Positions 1 to 10,705 of a stretch of 64,000 bases of DNA are shown here, in pieces. The position numbers and the translations under genes are program-made. The notes below the pieces were generated by a model. The model saw nothing but the letters and a program-made list of their open reading frames with translations, did not search any database and had not been told where the DNA came from. The first letter of the stretch is position 1; each line of letters opens with the position of its first letter. Source of the DNA: Epiperipatus broadwayi (Eukaryota > Onychophora > Udeonychophora > Euonychophora > Peripatidae); NCBI GenBank assembly GCA_028023455.1, contig JAQFVV010012509.1, positions 620,001 to 684,000 on the forward strand. Reading direction: 5' to 3'.

Positions 1-57
1 AATAAAGGTCATATGTAGTAAAAATGTCACACATTAACGTTTTTTTTACCTTGAAAA

Positions 58-606
58 TCCCTATTGATTACTCTGGTTAGCACAAGGTGGCACTACTATA
101 TGGAGTTTTTGCCTGTTTACTAACAGTTATGTGCTAGCATGAGATGGTGATCATGTGATGTTTAGTGGTTTAACACCAATCCTGTCTAATAGGATGATGG
201 TGGCTGTGGTTGTTAAAGAGCCAAAGTTACCAAAATGTCTGGGTGCTGAATTGAGTTCAGACCCATACGACTATATAAGCTATTGAACTTAGATTGAAAA
301 TATTGTGTTTTCAATTTCATTCTCATAGTTTTGTAGTGAAATAGAGATAAAAGGTGGGTCCTGGAGGGTTTCATTTGATCCTAAGATCTAGGTGCAGTGC
401 TCTCAGATCCAAGGCCCCAAGCCAAAAACTAGTCTGGGGATATTGGATGAGTAGGCACTAGATAGGGATTTTATGCACAAGCCTTCTGGCATCCATTGAT
501 TACTCTGGTTAGCACAAGGTGGCACTACTATATGGACAGTTTTTGCCTGTTTACTAACAGTTATGTGCTAGCATGAGATGGTAATCATGTGATGTTTAGT
601 GATTTA
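58..606 (+). mobile_element. Retrozyme-like family A, locus 1 (1.26 units, ribozyme core deleted)
   Basis: Non-coding repeat. The stretch from about position 63 (ATTGATTACTCTGG) recurs at 495, giving a period of 432-433 bp. The same unit occurs in tandem at 10.6-11.2 kb and singly at 48.1 and 53.4 kb. Where the 10.6-kb copy has a hammerhead ribozyme, this copy keeps the outer stem I strand (GATCCAAGG, 406-414) and the 3' part (AACTAGTCTGGGGATATTGG, 427-446) but has lost the CUGAUGA core and half of stem II, so it cannot cleave. The right end, GTAATCATGTGATGTTTAG, is the same 3' boundary seen in the other copies. The left edge near 58 is a 5' truncation and I found no target-site duplication. 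Confidence 0.75.
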
Positions 607-989
607 ATCTTCAGATTAATCTTCATTAATAATTTATAATCTTCAAAAATTAATAGACTATTTAAAATGAAATTTTCTAATTGATATTCACTATCCCATT
701 GCATTGAATCTTTTTAAATTATGCACAAAAGTCTCAAAAGGATTTAAATCTTTTAGTATTTATAACTTTTTAAATTTCTGTCACAAATAATTTATAACTT
801 ACATTCTGAAAATTAATTATGATAAAGTTCTAAAAGACAACAATTAAATGAAACTGTTAAATTTTTATTATTTAAATAAAAAATTATTTATTTCCACACA
901 AAGATAACGCCATTATCATTTACCAAAAAAAAAAAATCCATTGAAATCAATGATTTATTGTTTAATTAAGAATTTTCAAGAAAACAATT
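607..989. other. AT-rich spacer, nothing recognised
   Basis: Stretch with homopolymer runs and no convincing reading frame or repeat on either strand. Confidence 0.5.
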
Positions 990-1004
990 TCATAATAGCT
1001 TTCT

Positions 1005-1456
1005 TAGCGATTAAGCCAATGCACATGCGCTTTAAAGACACGAGATGTAGTATTTTAGAAAGAAGCGCATGTGCATTGGCTTAATCACTAATATTACTAT
1101 TACATAAAAAACATACCGCTATATAAAATAATATTTCATTATATATGTTTAATTTCATCTAAAGAATGACAGTTCGTAAATTGTAAAGATTTCGCAAATG
1201 TCATTCGTTCAAACATAACAAATGTAATTTAAAGAGACCATGTAACACCATCACGCTCTTATTTCCACACACTTAAGATTTGCTCATACATAAACGTTGA
1301 ATGGGTGGATTCATTCCATTCTTTCTAAAATACTATATCTCATGTCTGGAAAAATTGAGTATTCATTTATAATCTATCTTTAAAGCGCATGTGCATTGGC
1401 TTAATCGCTAATATTACTATTACATAAAAAAACATAGCGCTATATAAAATAATATC
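1005..1456 (+). mobile_element. Family C retroposon-like insertion, copy 1
   Basis: 452-bp insertion flanked by a perfect 15-bp direct repeat, TCATAATAGCTTTCT (990-1004 and 1457-1471). Inside, a segment beginning GCGCATGTGCATTGG at 1068 recurs at 1385 (period about 317 bp) together with the following CTAATATTACTATTACAT and TATATAAAATAATAT. The first 60 bases (1005-1064) are an inverted, internally deleted copy of the region before 1410, producing 34-bp perfect inverted repeats at 1004-1037 and 1378-1411. The order is therefore inverted 5' piece, then slightly more than one direct unit. That architecture plus the long TSD suggests target-primed retroposition of a multimeric or circular RNA rather than a cut-and-paste MITE. 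No coding frame and no recognised ribozyme. Confidence 0.7.
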
Positions 1457-1471
1457 TCATAATAGCTTTCT

Positions 1472-2247
1472 GCAGAGTGCCAAAAACATTGCGAAATGTC
1501 TAAAAGAAGCAGAGCATTGAAATCCTAGCCATATAGGACTACTATCTCAAATACCATACAGAAATAAAATAAAGTGTTAAAACGGTCCCTTGTTTGAAAT
1601 GAATGAACAACACAATATTGTTGGGTTTTTTTTCATTTTGTAAACTTATTTTAAAATTTTGTAAGTGCATACATAATGAGATTTTTATTGTTTTTTAATA
1701 AACATGACAGACGCATTAGTAAAGATGAGATTTTATTTTGAAGTTTTAAAAGATAAATCCAAAGATAAGTTTTACAATCCGTAAGAGTTAGTATTATAAG
1801 ACACGTGATCACATAATTTTCTTTCTGAACGTGAATGCGATACATCTATAAGTTATCACTCTTATTAAATAATAATTATTTTTAGATGTAATAATTGAAA
1901 ATACCTTAAGGATATACCTGTTACAGAGTCTGATGTTAAATTTAAAAATAATATTTTATTATGTAATAATCGTTAAGAGTCCAAATAGCAATTTTCTCTC
2001 TCTCTATCTTTTTTACAAATTGCATCAAACTACTATTTAAAAAAATGTATGACTAAAAGTTTTCAAATTTTTAACATTATTCTTCATAAAATTATCAATA
2101 TGAGGTACATAATTTAAATTTTAATTGAACGAAATCTTAATTGGATAGTGATAAACGTATATGTTACCTTTTAAATTATTATATACATTATAAGCTCACA
2201 AACAATTTCAAAAGAAAATGATAAAAAAACAAGAGATAATAATAATA
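1472..2247. other. AT-rich spacer with no recognised gene
   Basis: The only sizeable open frame (minus strand, 1651-1845) has no recognisable domain and an AT-driven composition. I treat it as chance. Confidence 0.5.
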
Positions 2248-2359
2248 GATGAGAGGTCAGCGCAGCCGTCTTGCAAGCAAGCAGTTGGTTGCAGACGATT
2301 GTTACGGGTTCGCCTCCCGGCTGATGCTATGACATATGAAAATAATAATAATAATAATA
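2248..2359 (+). mobile_element. tRNA-derived short SINE, copy 1
   Basis: A ~93-bp tRNA-like body with an A-box-like start (GATGAGAGGTCAGCG), CTTGCAAGCAAG in the anticodon-arm region, a B-box-like GGGTTCGCCTCCCGGC and the end GCTATGACATATGAAA, followed by an (AAT)n tail. Two more copies at 38.7 and 45.9 kb share all these blocks. There is no extra body after the tRNA-like part, so the element is unusually short. The repeated ends, tail and (in the other copies) TSDs argue for a SINE rather than a working tRNA gene. The long region between A and B boxes suggests a class II (Leu/Ser-like) tRNA ancestor; this is inference. Confidence 0.75.
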
Positions 2360-2463
2360 CTGTACCCTAAAAACGAGGATGCAATAATTATACAAATCAA
2401 TCTACAAAAGATAAGAATGTCCCCATATAGAACCTGTTGATTCATTTTTCTATTTGTTATGTA

Positions 2464-2912
2464 AATAAGCATTTATTTTTATATGACGCTATGTGTACAA
2501 TTGTATTACATTCAAAGATCAGCCTTTCAAGCTAATTGTGCATGCGTCTTTTGAGAGTGTTAAATAATAAATGAATACTTCCTTCTACAATGTAATACAA
2601 TTGTACACAAAGCGTCATATAAAAATAATTAAGTTTCAGTTAGAGTGACGTTTAATAAATTGTAGACAATTTCACCGACGTCATTCATTCAAACATCGTA
2701 AATAGTAATTTAAAGTGAGAATTCTACTCTCACGCTTTCCTCAACAGTACTTCAGATTTGCTCATATAAAAGAATTTGAGTCGTAGAAATAAGAGGATTC
2801 CTTTTATTCCTGCATAAATACTATATCTTGTATTGTAGAGGGAAATATTCATTTATTATTTAACACTCTCAAAAGACGCATGCACAATTAGCTTGAAAGG
2901 CTGATCGTTGAA
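2464..2912 (+). mobile_element. Family C retroposon-like insertion, copy 2
   Basis: 449-bp insertion between two copies of TATTTGTTATGTA (2451-2463 and 2913-2925). The core (about 2636-2860) aligns by eye with 1152-1375 of copy 1, sharing TCATTC..TTCAAACAT, AATTTAAAG, TCACGCT, AGATTTGCTCATA and AATACTATATCT. The left 120 bases are inverted: 2517-2585 is the reverse complement of 2826-2903 (GACGCATGCACAATTAGCTT etc.), and 2470-2508 is the reverse complement of 2590-2628. If joined head to tail the unit would be about 320 bp. So a second independent insertion has the same layout (inverted 5' segment, direct unit, long TSD) but a different 3' cut point in the unit. Confidence 0.7.
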
Positions 2913-2925
2913 TATTTGTTATGTA

Positions 2926-3530
2926 GTAATTCTATTTTTTAACTTCTACAGAAAACTTTTTTTTCTGAAATACTTCAACATCATATCTACTTATAGATCC
3001 CCAATGTATTCTGCCCTACACCATATCTTTCCAATGTTTGTAACATATATATAGTTTATATCTCCCATGTTAACTTTGCTCATATTCTTTATAAAACACC
3101 CTTTTAAGAATAGTTGTATTTGTTCATTGTTTCACGTGTGTAATTCTATGAAGATGTAATTCTCTGAGCATCTTTTAGTGTTGTGTTTAGTTTGCTATGC
3201 TCTTAACTTGATATTCAAGTTTAGATAGTAGAAGAAAATCTCTCAACAATTTTCATCCCTAGTTAACACAATTTTATAGTTGTCAGTAAACAGATATTAA
3301 TAGTTCTTGTCTGGGGATAAATCAGACTCAGGCAATTAATCATTTAGATGAATGCCAATGCTGAGTAGAAAAAAAATGAGTATGATATTCACAAATAGTA
3401 ATGGTGATATTGCACATTTATTAATATTAAGCTCAAGATTTATAAATTATCAGAAAAGTGCTTCTAAATATTATAATAAATTAATTTTATAAGAGGGAAT
3501 GAGTGACATAATGTCTACATGATTCTATTA
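2926..3530. other. AT-rich spacer
   Basis: No recognised gene, repeat or RNA. Slightly T-rich on the plus strand. Confidence 0.4.
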
Positions 3531-4398
3531 TTATCATTAATTACCTTCCACAAAACAGGCACTACATGATAAAACCATACCACATTCTTCAATCCTTTCT
3601 ATCCATAGCTCTATTTATCAAAAATCCACAGCTTTCTCAATCTTAAAAATCATCCTATCAGTCAATGTTTTTTTTTCTTTGCTACATTTTTTATCATTAT
3701 CATCTACAGTTTCTTTCATCATTTTTCATAATTCCTTTCTTTTTAAGCACATGCTTTTTTTGTAATTTCATAAAAAAAAATTTTTTTTTTTAGTTGGTAT
3801 CAGCATTTCTATATTTCTCATCTTAGTTTATAAACTTATTCTTTCCAGTTTATCTTACAAATTCATAATTCTACAATTTCCAATTTTTCTTATTACAGTT
3901 CATAATTGTTTATATTTCTGATCCATACAAAACTGTATTTAAAACAAAACATTTAAAAAACCTCTTTCTTACATCCAATTTCAATGTTCACAGAATAATC
4001 TACCATATTTATTAAGATCCTACTTAGCCATTTCAGCTTTCATTATAATTTCATTCACCATCAATTATCCAACTTTCTTCACATTTAAAAGCAGTAATCT
4101 GCCCTATAAAATCCTGCCCAATGCTTATTCTTAATCTTCTTTCTATTTATTAAAAGAATATGTATTATTTGCAACTACTGTCATATGGATGAAACTATTC
4201 TTATCATTGTTAATTCCATTTTTAGTAAAATAGTATTCATTTAACAATAAATTTACCTATGTATTAATTAAAAAAGTAGGTAATGTGCTGCAAATCTTTT
4301 CTTATATATAATCTCTTCTATGTGAAAATATTTTAATTTGCATATATATCTTCTGATTTATATTTTCTTTATATAAATTTTTTAGTAAATAATGATTC

Positions 4399-4653
4399 AT
4401 ATAATAACCATATTCCACTCCTTTGACACTTTGAAGTAAAATATATTTATTTATTAATAGAAAATGGTGTAGTAAAGACAGCTTAGTAGATAATAAAATC
4501 TGATGAAGACTGCTAGGAACAGTCGAAACTATAATATTAATAAATAAATATATTTTGCTTCAAAGTGTCAAAGGAGTGGAATGTGGTTATTATATGTTAT
4601 ATATTAGAAAAGCAAAAATAAAGAAGGAAAGAGGAAGAGAAGTTATTGAAGAT
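4399..4653 (+). mobile_element. Fold-back retroposon with hammerhead-like loop, 13-bp TSD
   Basis: Insertion between two copies of TAAATAATGATTC (4386-4398 and 4654-4666). Positions 4399-4463 are the reverse complement of about 4530-4594, so the element begins with an inverted 5' piece. The direct part ends in a unique tail (4595-4653). The loop contains a hammerhead-like core (listed separately). It sits in the left arm of the next fold-back element, so it is the younger of the two. Confidence 0.65.
4500..4529 (+). ncRNA. Hammerhead-ribozyme-like motif (degenerate)
   Basis: CTGATGA (4500-4506), one extra A, a perfect 5-bp stem GACTG/CAGTC (4508-4512 and 4520-4524) with a 7-nt loop, then GAAAC (4525-4529). 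This matches the conserved order CUGANGA, stem II, GAAA of hammerheads. The extra A before stem II and the lack of a clear GUC-type cleavage triplet in the right place mean it is probably inactive, or only a look-alike. A related stem (GACTA..TAGTC followed by AAAAC) occurs on the minus strand at 6585-6546. Confidence 0.4.
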
Positions 4654-4657
4654 TAAA

Positions 4658-4853
4658 TAATGATTCCAACACAATTGAAATAAAACAACTATATAAAAAT
4701 AAATATTTTCTTTATTATTGAACCAGTTTCATGTGATTGTATTAGAAAATTGTATTTAAAGGCCCTAATATATGGTGAAAAAAAGTTCGATAATAAAGAA
4801 AATATTTATTTTTACGTAGTTGTTTTATGTCAGTTATGTTGGAATCATTATTA
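4658..4853. repeat. Fold-back element with about 68-bp arms
   Basis: AATAATGATTCCAACA at the left pairs with the reverse complement at the right (TTGGAATCATTATT). The arms continue through TAAATATTTTCTTTATTAT. The loop of about 60 bases has no recognised motif. It lies inside the RTE LINE fossil and is itself interrupted at its left edge by the 4399-4653 insertion. Confidence 0.65.
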
Positions 4854-6327
4854 ATTATTTTAAAACAACATTATGGACAAATTTATGTTTGACCATTGTT
4901 AAGGATTTTCAATAAATATATTTCCTTTCAATCTATTCTTTTCTTTTTTAACATTTACAACAAAATAATTTAATTAATATTAATCACCTTTCCTTTTTTT
5001 CCTATATCTATCTCAACAATAGCTCTCATTATTCTAGTTGTATTTCTTGGTCTTCTATTTTTTTAATACAAACTGTTATTAAGATAGAAACAGACTAACC
5101 TATTTCAAATTAACATGTCATCTCCATTTTTAATTCCATTCATATCTAAATAACATTTATATAATAGTTCATATAAATTGAGCTACTCCATCTTTTGTGA
5201 TTACAATATTAAATTTCATTGAATTAGACATTTTCTTTAGTGGAATATAATTATTGAAAGGAAATCTATTAATGTTCTAAGTCATAAATTACATTGCAAA
5301 TCTCAGCCAATTCTCATTCCGTACCATTAGTCTCCTATGCCTTGTCAGTATTTATCTCAGTTAATGCTTTTACAACTTCATCTTTCATTATGGCACTTTG
5401 CTTTAGATAAAGATAGATTTATTATAGAAATCATTTATATATTATTTCAATACAATTAATTTCTTTGCTAATAATTTACCACATCTTCATTCCTACAATC
5501 CTATTTTTCTCACACAAATTATATTATTCTACTATAAACTGATTCAAACTTTTTTTTGCAATTACTTTATATTCTTACATTTTTCACACAAGCCATTCTT
5601 TTTTATATTTCTGTCAAAATTTCCATATTTCCATCTCTCTACTCTTTTATTCAATATCTAACTGCTAGCATAGGAATTTTTGTTCTCTTAATTCTTTTAA
5701 AATGTATTAGTTTACAATATCATTTTTTTCATTTGTCTTCAGTTTTTCTTATTTTTGATCTAAATCTTTTAGACCAATAATATTTACCATTTATTATTTT
5801 ATTTTATTTTAATTCATCATTTGTGAAAATTTTCTTCTAATATCCCCTTTTCATTTCTTAATTTCCTGTTTCTTTCATATCTCAATTCTTTTTATTTTAA
5901 AAGGATATCTTATTTCTACCATTTCTAAATTGTAATCTGGATGTATATCAATCTCAGGATGTGTACATACACTTTTAATATTGTTTCTAAACTTATTTTG
6001 AATTAAAACATCATTATAGGAAATTCTTATCTTCTGAATCTTTTCATGAATAAATTCTTGTGATATTTAAAGCATATGTTTATTAGTACATATTTTCTCA
6101 TGAAAATTTACCAATCCTCCACACCATTCTAATTCCTTATTATCCTTATTTCCAAGAATTTCATCATCTCTTCACTTTCCTACTATAGTATTCCATCCCT
6201 TATTATCATTACACAATTATTTTTATGTTTTTTCAGTGATTTTATTATTTCTTCATACATGTTTTCTACATCATAACGATTAGAAAACAATAATAGAATG
6301 GTTTATTTGTTTGAGAGTTAATAAAAA

Positions 6328-6412
6328 GTATAAGCATCAGAAGTGGGCTTTAAACCATGAATGTTGAGCTCTAGAATCTGCCATTCCACTACAACACCAA
6401 ATCCACATATAA
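6328..6412 (-). repeat. tRNA-like SINE fragment
   Basis: On the minus strand GTAGTGGAATGGCAGA resembles an A box and GGTTTAAAGCCC a B box. Related tRNA-like fragments occur at 11.87, 24.66 and 27.03 kb, sharing a TTTGG..AGTGG..AGA..G pattern. Probably a decayed SINE head; the body is not identifiable. Confidence 0.45.
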
Positions 6413-6599
6413 CTATTAATGATAAATATATATACTTGAATAGTAATTGGATCTCTTATCATTATCAATATAGAAATCAAACAAACTAACTCCTTTTTAA
6501 AACTTGTTTTTTATATGACTATAAACATAAAAAAAAAAAAAAATCCAACGTTTTGACTATTTTATATAGTCTTTTTCAAGGCACACTAAAATAAAATAA

Positions 6600-8300
6600 T
6601 ATATATATATAACAAATAACACATATTCCAAAAAATATATATATAAAAAAAATTAAAATAAAATAAACAAAATAAAAAATTACAAAATATATTCATAACC
6701 AAAAATTTACCTCACTCCCCTTTCCTATTACGAACAATCACAACTTAAACACAAACAATTTCCTTTTTTTTAATTAAAAATCTATATATATCCTTTAAAA
6801 CATTTAATTAAAAACCTTATTATTATCTTTTATGTTTATCTATTAACATCCTATTTAATTCTCGTTATATTTCATTAATGTATACACTTTCTTTTATCAT
6901 CCTTTCATTATATGACTACATTCCAAAGACTTTATATCAAAATCCCCATGCTTAAATTTATTCAGGTGAATGTAAACAGCAGAATTTTTATCACCTAAAT
7001 GCTGTTTTAATCATTATCAATCAATCATTTACTAGAGTTTTATTTATAAAACTTTCTTTTTTGTTTTTAGAATTCAAGCAATATCTATACAATTATATAT
7101 TATTTTATCTTTAGAATTTAAAACTTTTTATATCTTCTTCCCTCTTTTTTTTATAGCATATACATTTGGAATTCTAAAATATCTAGCCTTTTGATTTTCA
7201 ACTCTATCAAATTGATCACTTTCTTTAGCTTGTTCATCTATTTTTAGAATACATATAAATCTAATGCTTTAGAATGTTATGACCAACCAATGTGCCCAAT
7301 TTTGGGGGATGTATTCTAGAGTAATTTTTATTTGCTTTTTCTGGCAACCATGTACTAAAAATCCAATAATTAAAAAAAAAAAAAAAATTAAAGCTGACTA
7401 CTGCACACATATTTAATGTTTTTATTACATCAAATACAATTATTCAATGAAATAAAAAAAATATTTGTATTTACAATTAATAATAATAATGATGATGATG
7501 ATGAAACAAAAATATAAATATATTCACTAAAAAAATATATACCAGACTTATAATAGAGATAAGAATAAAAATAATTGTTAAATTTAATTTAAGATAACAG
7601 CAATAAATCAAATTTAAATATTGTTTATAATAGTATATATTAAACATTTGTAAAACAAATTACCCTCAAATAATCACAAATATGTCAATATCAAAAAAAA
7701 ATTTACATAATAAATAAGTGTAATACATCTGGAAGTAAATATAGTTAAACTTGAAGAAATATTAGCTGCAATCATATATTATACGTTTTTTATTGCAGTT
7801 ATTATACTGCACGAACGGACAAATCATTCTCCAGTAAACTGCATTTCAAAAATATTTTTTCTTGAATGTCATTATATATGTATCAATTATTGGCAGTATT
7901 CAGGGAAAGATGATGAGGGTTATTCCTGAAATGCATGTATGATGCAAAGGAATTCGTCATTTTTTTATGTAGTCCATAGCATGTACAATAAAAAACGTAT
8001 TATGCACACAATCTTTGTGGCTAACATCTCTTTACATTTATTTATATATTTATTTGCTTATGCATTTAAGACTTTATCCACAATTTTAAAAAAGTACTAG
8101 AAGAAAAGCATTAGTTTATATTTTGTATGAATAATTGTTAATACTATTTCAGTACTCTAAACATCAATTTCTAAATCATTTATTAATTCCCAGTTTACTT
8201 TCTGCATAATTATTAAGGTGTTGAAGTATTTCAGAAAGAAAAAACTTCTCCAGAAGTATGTGTTTATATTTATGTTTAACAGATTGATTTATATAATCAT
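6600..8300. other. AT-rich region without recognised genes
   Basis: Holds only poly-A/T runs and a short (TAA)n(TGA)n tract near 7480-7505. Minus-strand frames show no extended family match. Confidence 0.5.
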
Positions 8301-8309
8301 CTCAAAACC

Positions 8310-8346
8310 ACCGCTACGGCTGCGGCGGCTGCTGCTGCTGCTGCTG

Positions 8347-8406
<60 letters not shown>

Positions 8407-8430
8407 TTATTATTATTATTATTATTATTT
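8310..8430. repeat. Graded trinucleotide microsatellite (CTG, then CTA, then TTA)
   Basis: The tract changes repeat unit stepwise from GCTGCT through ACTACT to ATTATT. It generates long Leu, Val or Ile homopolymer frames that are not genes. Confidence 0.9.
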
Positions 8431-8599
8431 TGTTTTGACTTTTCATCTTTTTCTCTTGGAATTGAATGGCTGGATTTGCATGCGACCGCTGCTTTTTCTG
8501 TTTGAGATGCTTAAAACCATCATGGTAAACAATAGTCTTCTGCATTTTCCATAAACTCAACAATTATTGGAGAATTTTAAAAATAAAATTCAGAAAAAA

Positions 8600-9370
8600 A
8601 ATCATTCACACATTAAGATTATCAAACTTTTTTACTCATTTCAAAATGCCACATGAATTATTTTCGCAACTGCTGCTAATGATGGAACCATCATTTGGTG
8701 CACAGCTTTTTTATTTTCATTACATTTCCCTCCCCTTTTATAAACATGCATTAGATTTTTATACCATTTAAGTATCATATTATATATAATATTCTATTAT
8801 ATAACCACACAGGATTAAATGATCTTTTGCTTTTGAGACCGACCGTTCAAGAATATTATTTAAGGTATTTAATAATCATGTAATTATTTCATTCTTTATT
8901 AGTTTGATGAAAAAAAATTATATTAAAAACAATCATAATACTAAATATAAAATTATTCTTATACATTTAGGACTACAATTCTATTATATGCATGATTTCT
9001 GTATTGTTTTAATTTACTTTTTTGTAATTTTCACTGTGTATGAAAATTTTGTTTACTACATCTAATTTGTCATGAAAGGTATTCATATTGCAATTCTGAA
9101 GTGTGGACTAATAAAGTATTATATTTGTATTATATAAAATGAATAGAAAAGTGTGCTATTGTTGAGTGTTTATATTAAACTTCAATATAGTACTTACTGT
9201 ACCTTATTTTAATATATACCATTCTTATTTTTATGATTTTTAAAAATATAAATTATAGAACTTGTTTGTCTTTTAATACAAAATTGTCTCTTTTATTTTT
9301 TTTTTTCAAAATAAATTTTGAACATTGTTAAATATTGTTTTCCTGAAGGTTTGCAATGATAATGTTCTAG
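8600..9370. other. AT-rich spacer
   Basis: No gene, RNA or repeat recognised. Confidence 0.4.
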
Positions 9371-9548
9371 TTGTATTTTTATATTGGACTATTTCCATTA
9401 CCTAATATACGTATTGAATGTCTTTAGAAAAAAATAACTTTATTTTACTAACAGTTGAATGTATTGGGAATATTTAAATGAAGTTAAATTTTTCTAGACA
9501 TTCAATACGCATATTAGATGATGGAAATAGTCCAATACAAAAATACAA
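9371..9548. mobile_element. Fold-back MITE with about 54-bp inverted ends
   Basis: TTGTATTTTTATATTGGACT at the left is mirrored by AGTCCAATACAAAAATACAA at the right, and the arms continue through CTAATATACGTATTGAATGTC. The loop is about 70 bases with no motif. Diverged relatives lie at 37038-37185 and 63903-64000, so it is a dispersed family. No clear TSD was found. Confidence 0.7.
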
Positions 9549-9559
9549 TTGTTAAATAT

Positions 9560-10418
9560 TGTAACTGGATTGACATAGCAGTTAATTCAAGAACTTCATA
9601 TACAGCAATTTACTTTAGCAAATAGTGTTTCAAAGTTTCAAAAAGTGTTACAAAAACCATCAGATGAATACATATAAAGAATTGAAGATAAATACCAAAT
9701 AACTAAAGTTGTGCTTGATGCTTTGGGGTGGTGGTGGTGAGGTTGATTGTGGTGATTTAGAGAAAATCAAGAACTATAAGCATTTTAATCAATGAATATT
9801 AATATGGAAAGAAATATAATGGATCAAATTAATTATAGAATTGAATCTTCTGGGGAAATAATTTAGTATTAGAAGAAAATGTGATGCTGGAAAAAAATTT
9901 CAATGGATGTAATTTGACAGTACTAGTTTGAAGATTTGGAACTTGTACAACTACTTTTGAGAAATGTGTCAAATTGATGGGCAAAAATCAAGAATGAAAT
10001 ACATAGATTATAGTGCAAAATAAAATCCGTAAGGAAATTAAAAGGTTTGTATAATCTGGATTAAAATTTGACAGTAAACGATTGGTGGTGTTTAGTTCCA
10101 AAACATTTTGCATGACTGGAATTGATGGACTAATGAATGAAAGAGAGAGATTTTCTGGGAAAAAGAAAATGCTGCAAATCAGAAAAACTTGATTATACTT
10201 AAAGATATCTCCATTCTGCTATAGAAAAATAATGCTCGAGAATAACACATAGTTTTCATTTGTTTTTTTTTAAAAACAATTAATGTAGATATTGTTTATT
10301 TTCACACAAGGTAAATGGTGTTTGAAATTTTTGCTCAAACTTATTTCAAATATTTTCATCAGATTATTAACATAGTTTATATGAACTTCAATATTTTCAG
10401 AAAAATAAAATCTTAGAT
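9560..10418. other. No recognised gene; purine-rich plus strand
   Basis: Resembles decayed coding DNA (few CpG, GGTGGTGGTGG tract at 9725) but no protein family can be identified in any frame. Confidence 0.3.
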
Positions 10419-10646
10419 TCACTTTATCACCTTTTTCATTAACTATAAAGCTTTGAATCCAAAATGAAAACACAATAAGGTTTTCAATTCAAGCTCATTT
10501 GCTTGTATAGTCATAGAGATCCGAACTCAGTTCAGCATCTATACATTTTGCTGTCTTTGGTCCTTTCATAACCATTCACCATAAGCCTATTGGGTGGTTT
10601 CTGGAGGGTCTCATTAGATCCTGAAATCTAAATGCAGTGCTCTCAG

Positions 10647-10705
10647 ATCCAAGGATCCTCACTGATGAAATCCACAAGATAGAAACTAGTCTGGGGATAT
10701 TGGAT
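10647..10705 (+). ncRNA. Type I hammerhead ribozyme, family A copy a
   Basis: Stem I outer strand AUCCAA (10647-10652) pairs with UUGGAU (10700-10705). Internal loop GGAU / AUA. Stem I inner CCUCA (10657-10661) pairs with UGGGG (10692-10696, with one G-U). Core CUGAUGA 10662-10668. Weak stem II AUC/GAU (10670-10672 and 10678-10680). GAAA 10682-10685. Two-base-pair stem III, C10686 with G10689 around loop UA. GUC triplet 10689-10691, predicted cleavage after 10691. The weak point is an A-A opposition (10669 and 10681) where hammerheads normally have a G-C pair at the base of stem II. Confidence 0.7.

Larger units (their letters stand above)
3540..6290 (-). pseudogene. RTE-clade LINE remains (endonuclease to RT C-terminus), multiply broken
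   Basis: Read on the minus strand in shifting frames, the segment follows the order of an RTE-type (CFDP2-like) LINE polyprotein. Near 6270-5880 lies the end of the AP endonuclease, including a KHKNNCVMIIRDG-like stretch (the family usually has a catalytic GDWN here) and IDIHPDYNLEMVEIRY, equivalent to the usual DINSDHNLV motif. Near 5400-5330, MKDEVVKALTEINTDKA and ELAEICNVIYD match the start of the RT. Near 3960-3800, an LYGSEI..TI stretch followed by a NKK..KL region matches the conserved YGSETW segment after the RT. Many stops and shifts make it a fossil. Two nested fold-back insertions (4399-4653 and 4658-4853) interrupt it. The 3' end is placed near 3540, the 5' end uncertainly near 6290. 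Confidence 0.7.

Noticed and set aside
2248-2340. Functional tRNA gene
   Set aside because: Three near-identical copies with retroposition tails and TSDs indicate a SINE; no good cloverleaf acceptor stem was visible.
5556-5780. 74-codon plus-strand frame
   Set aside because: It is antisense to the minus-strand RTE LINE fossil.
8218-8563. Leu- and Val/Ala-homopolymer frames on both strands
   Set aside because: Products of the graded trinucleotide microsatellite.
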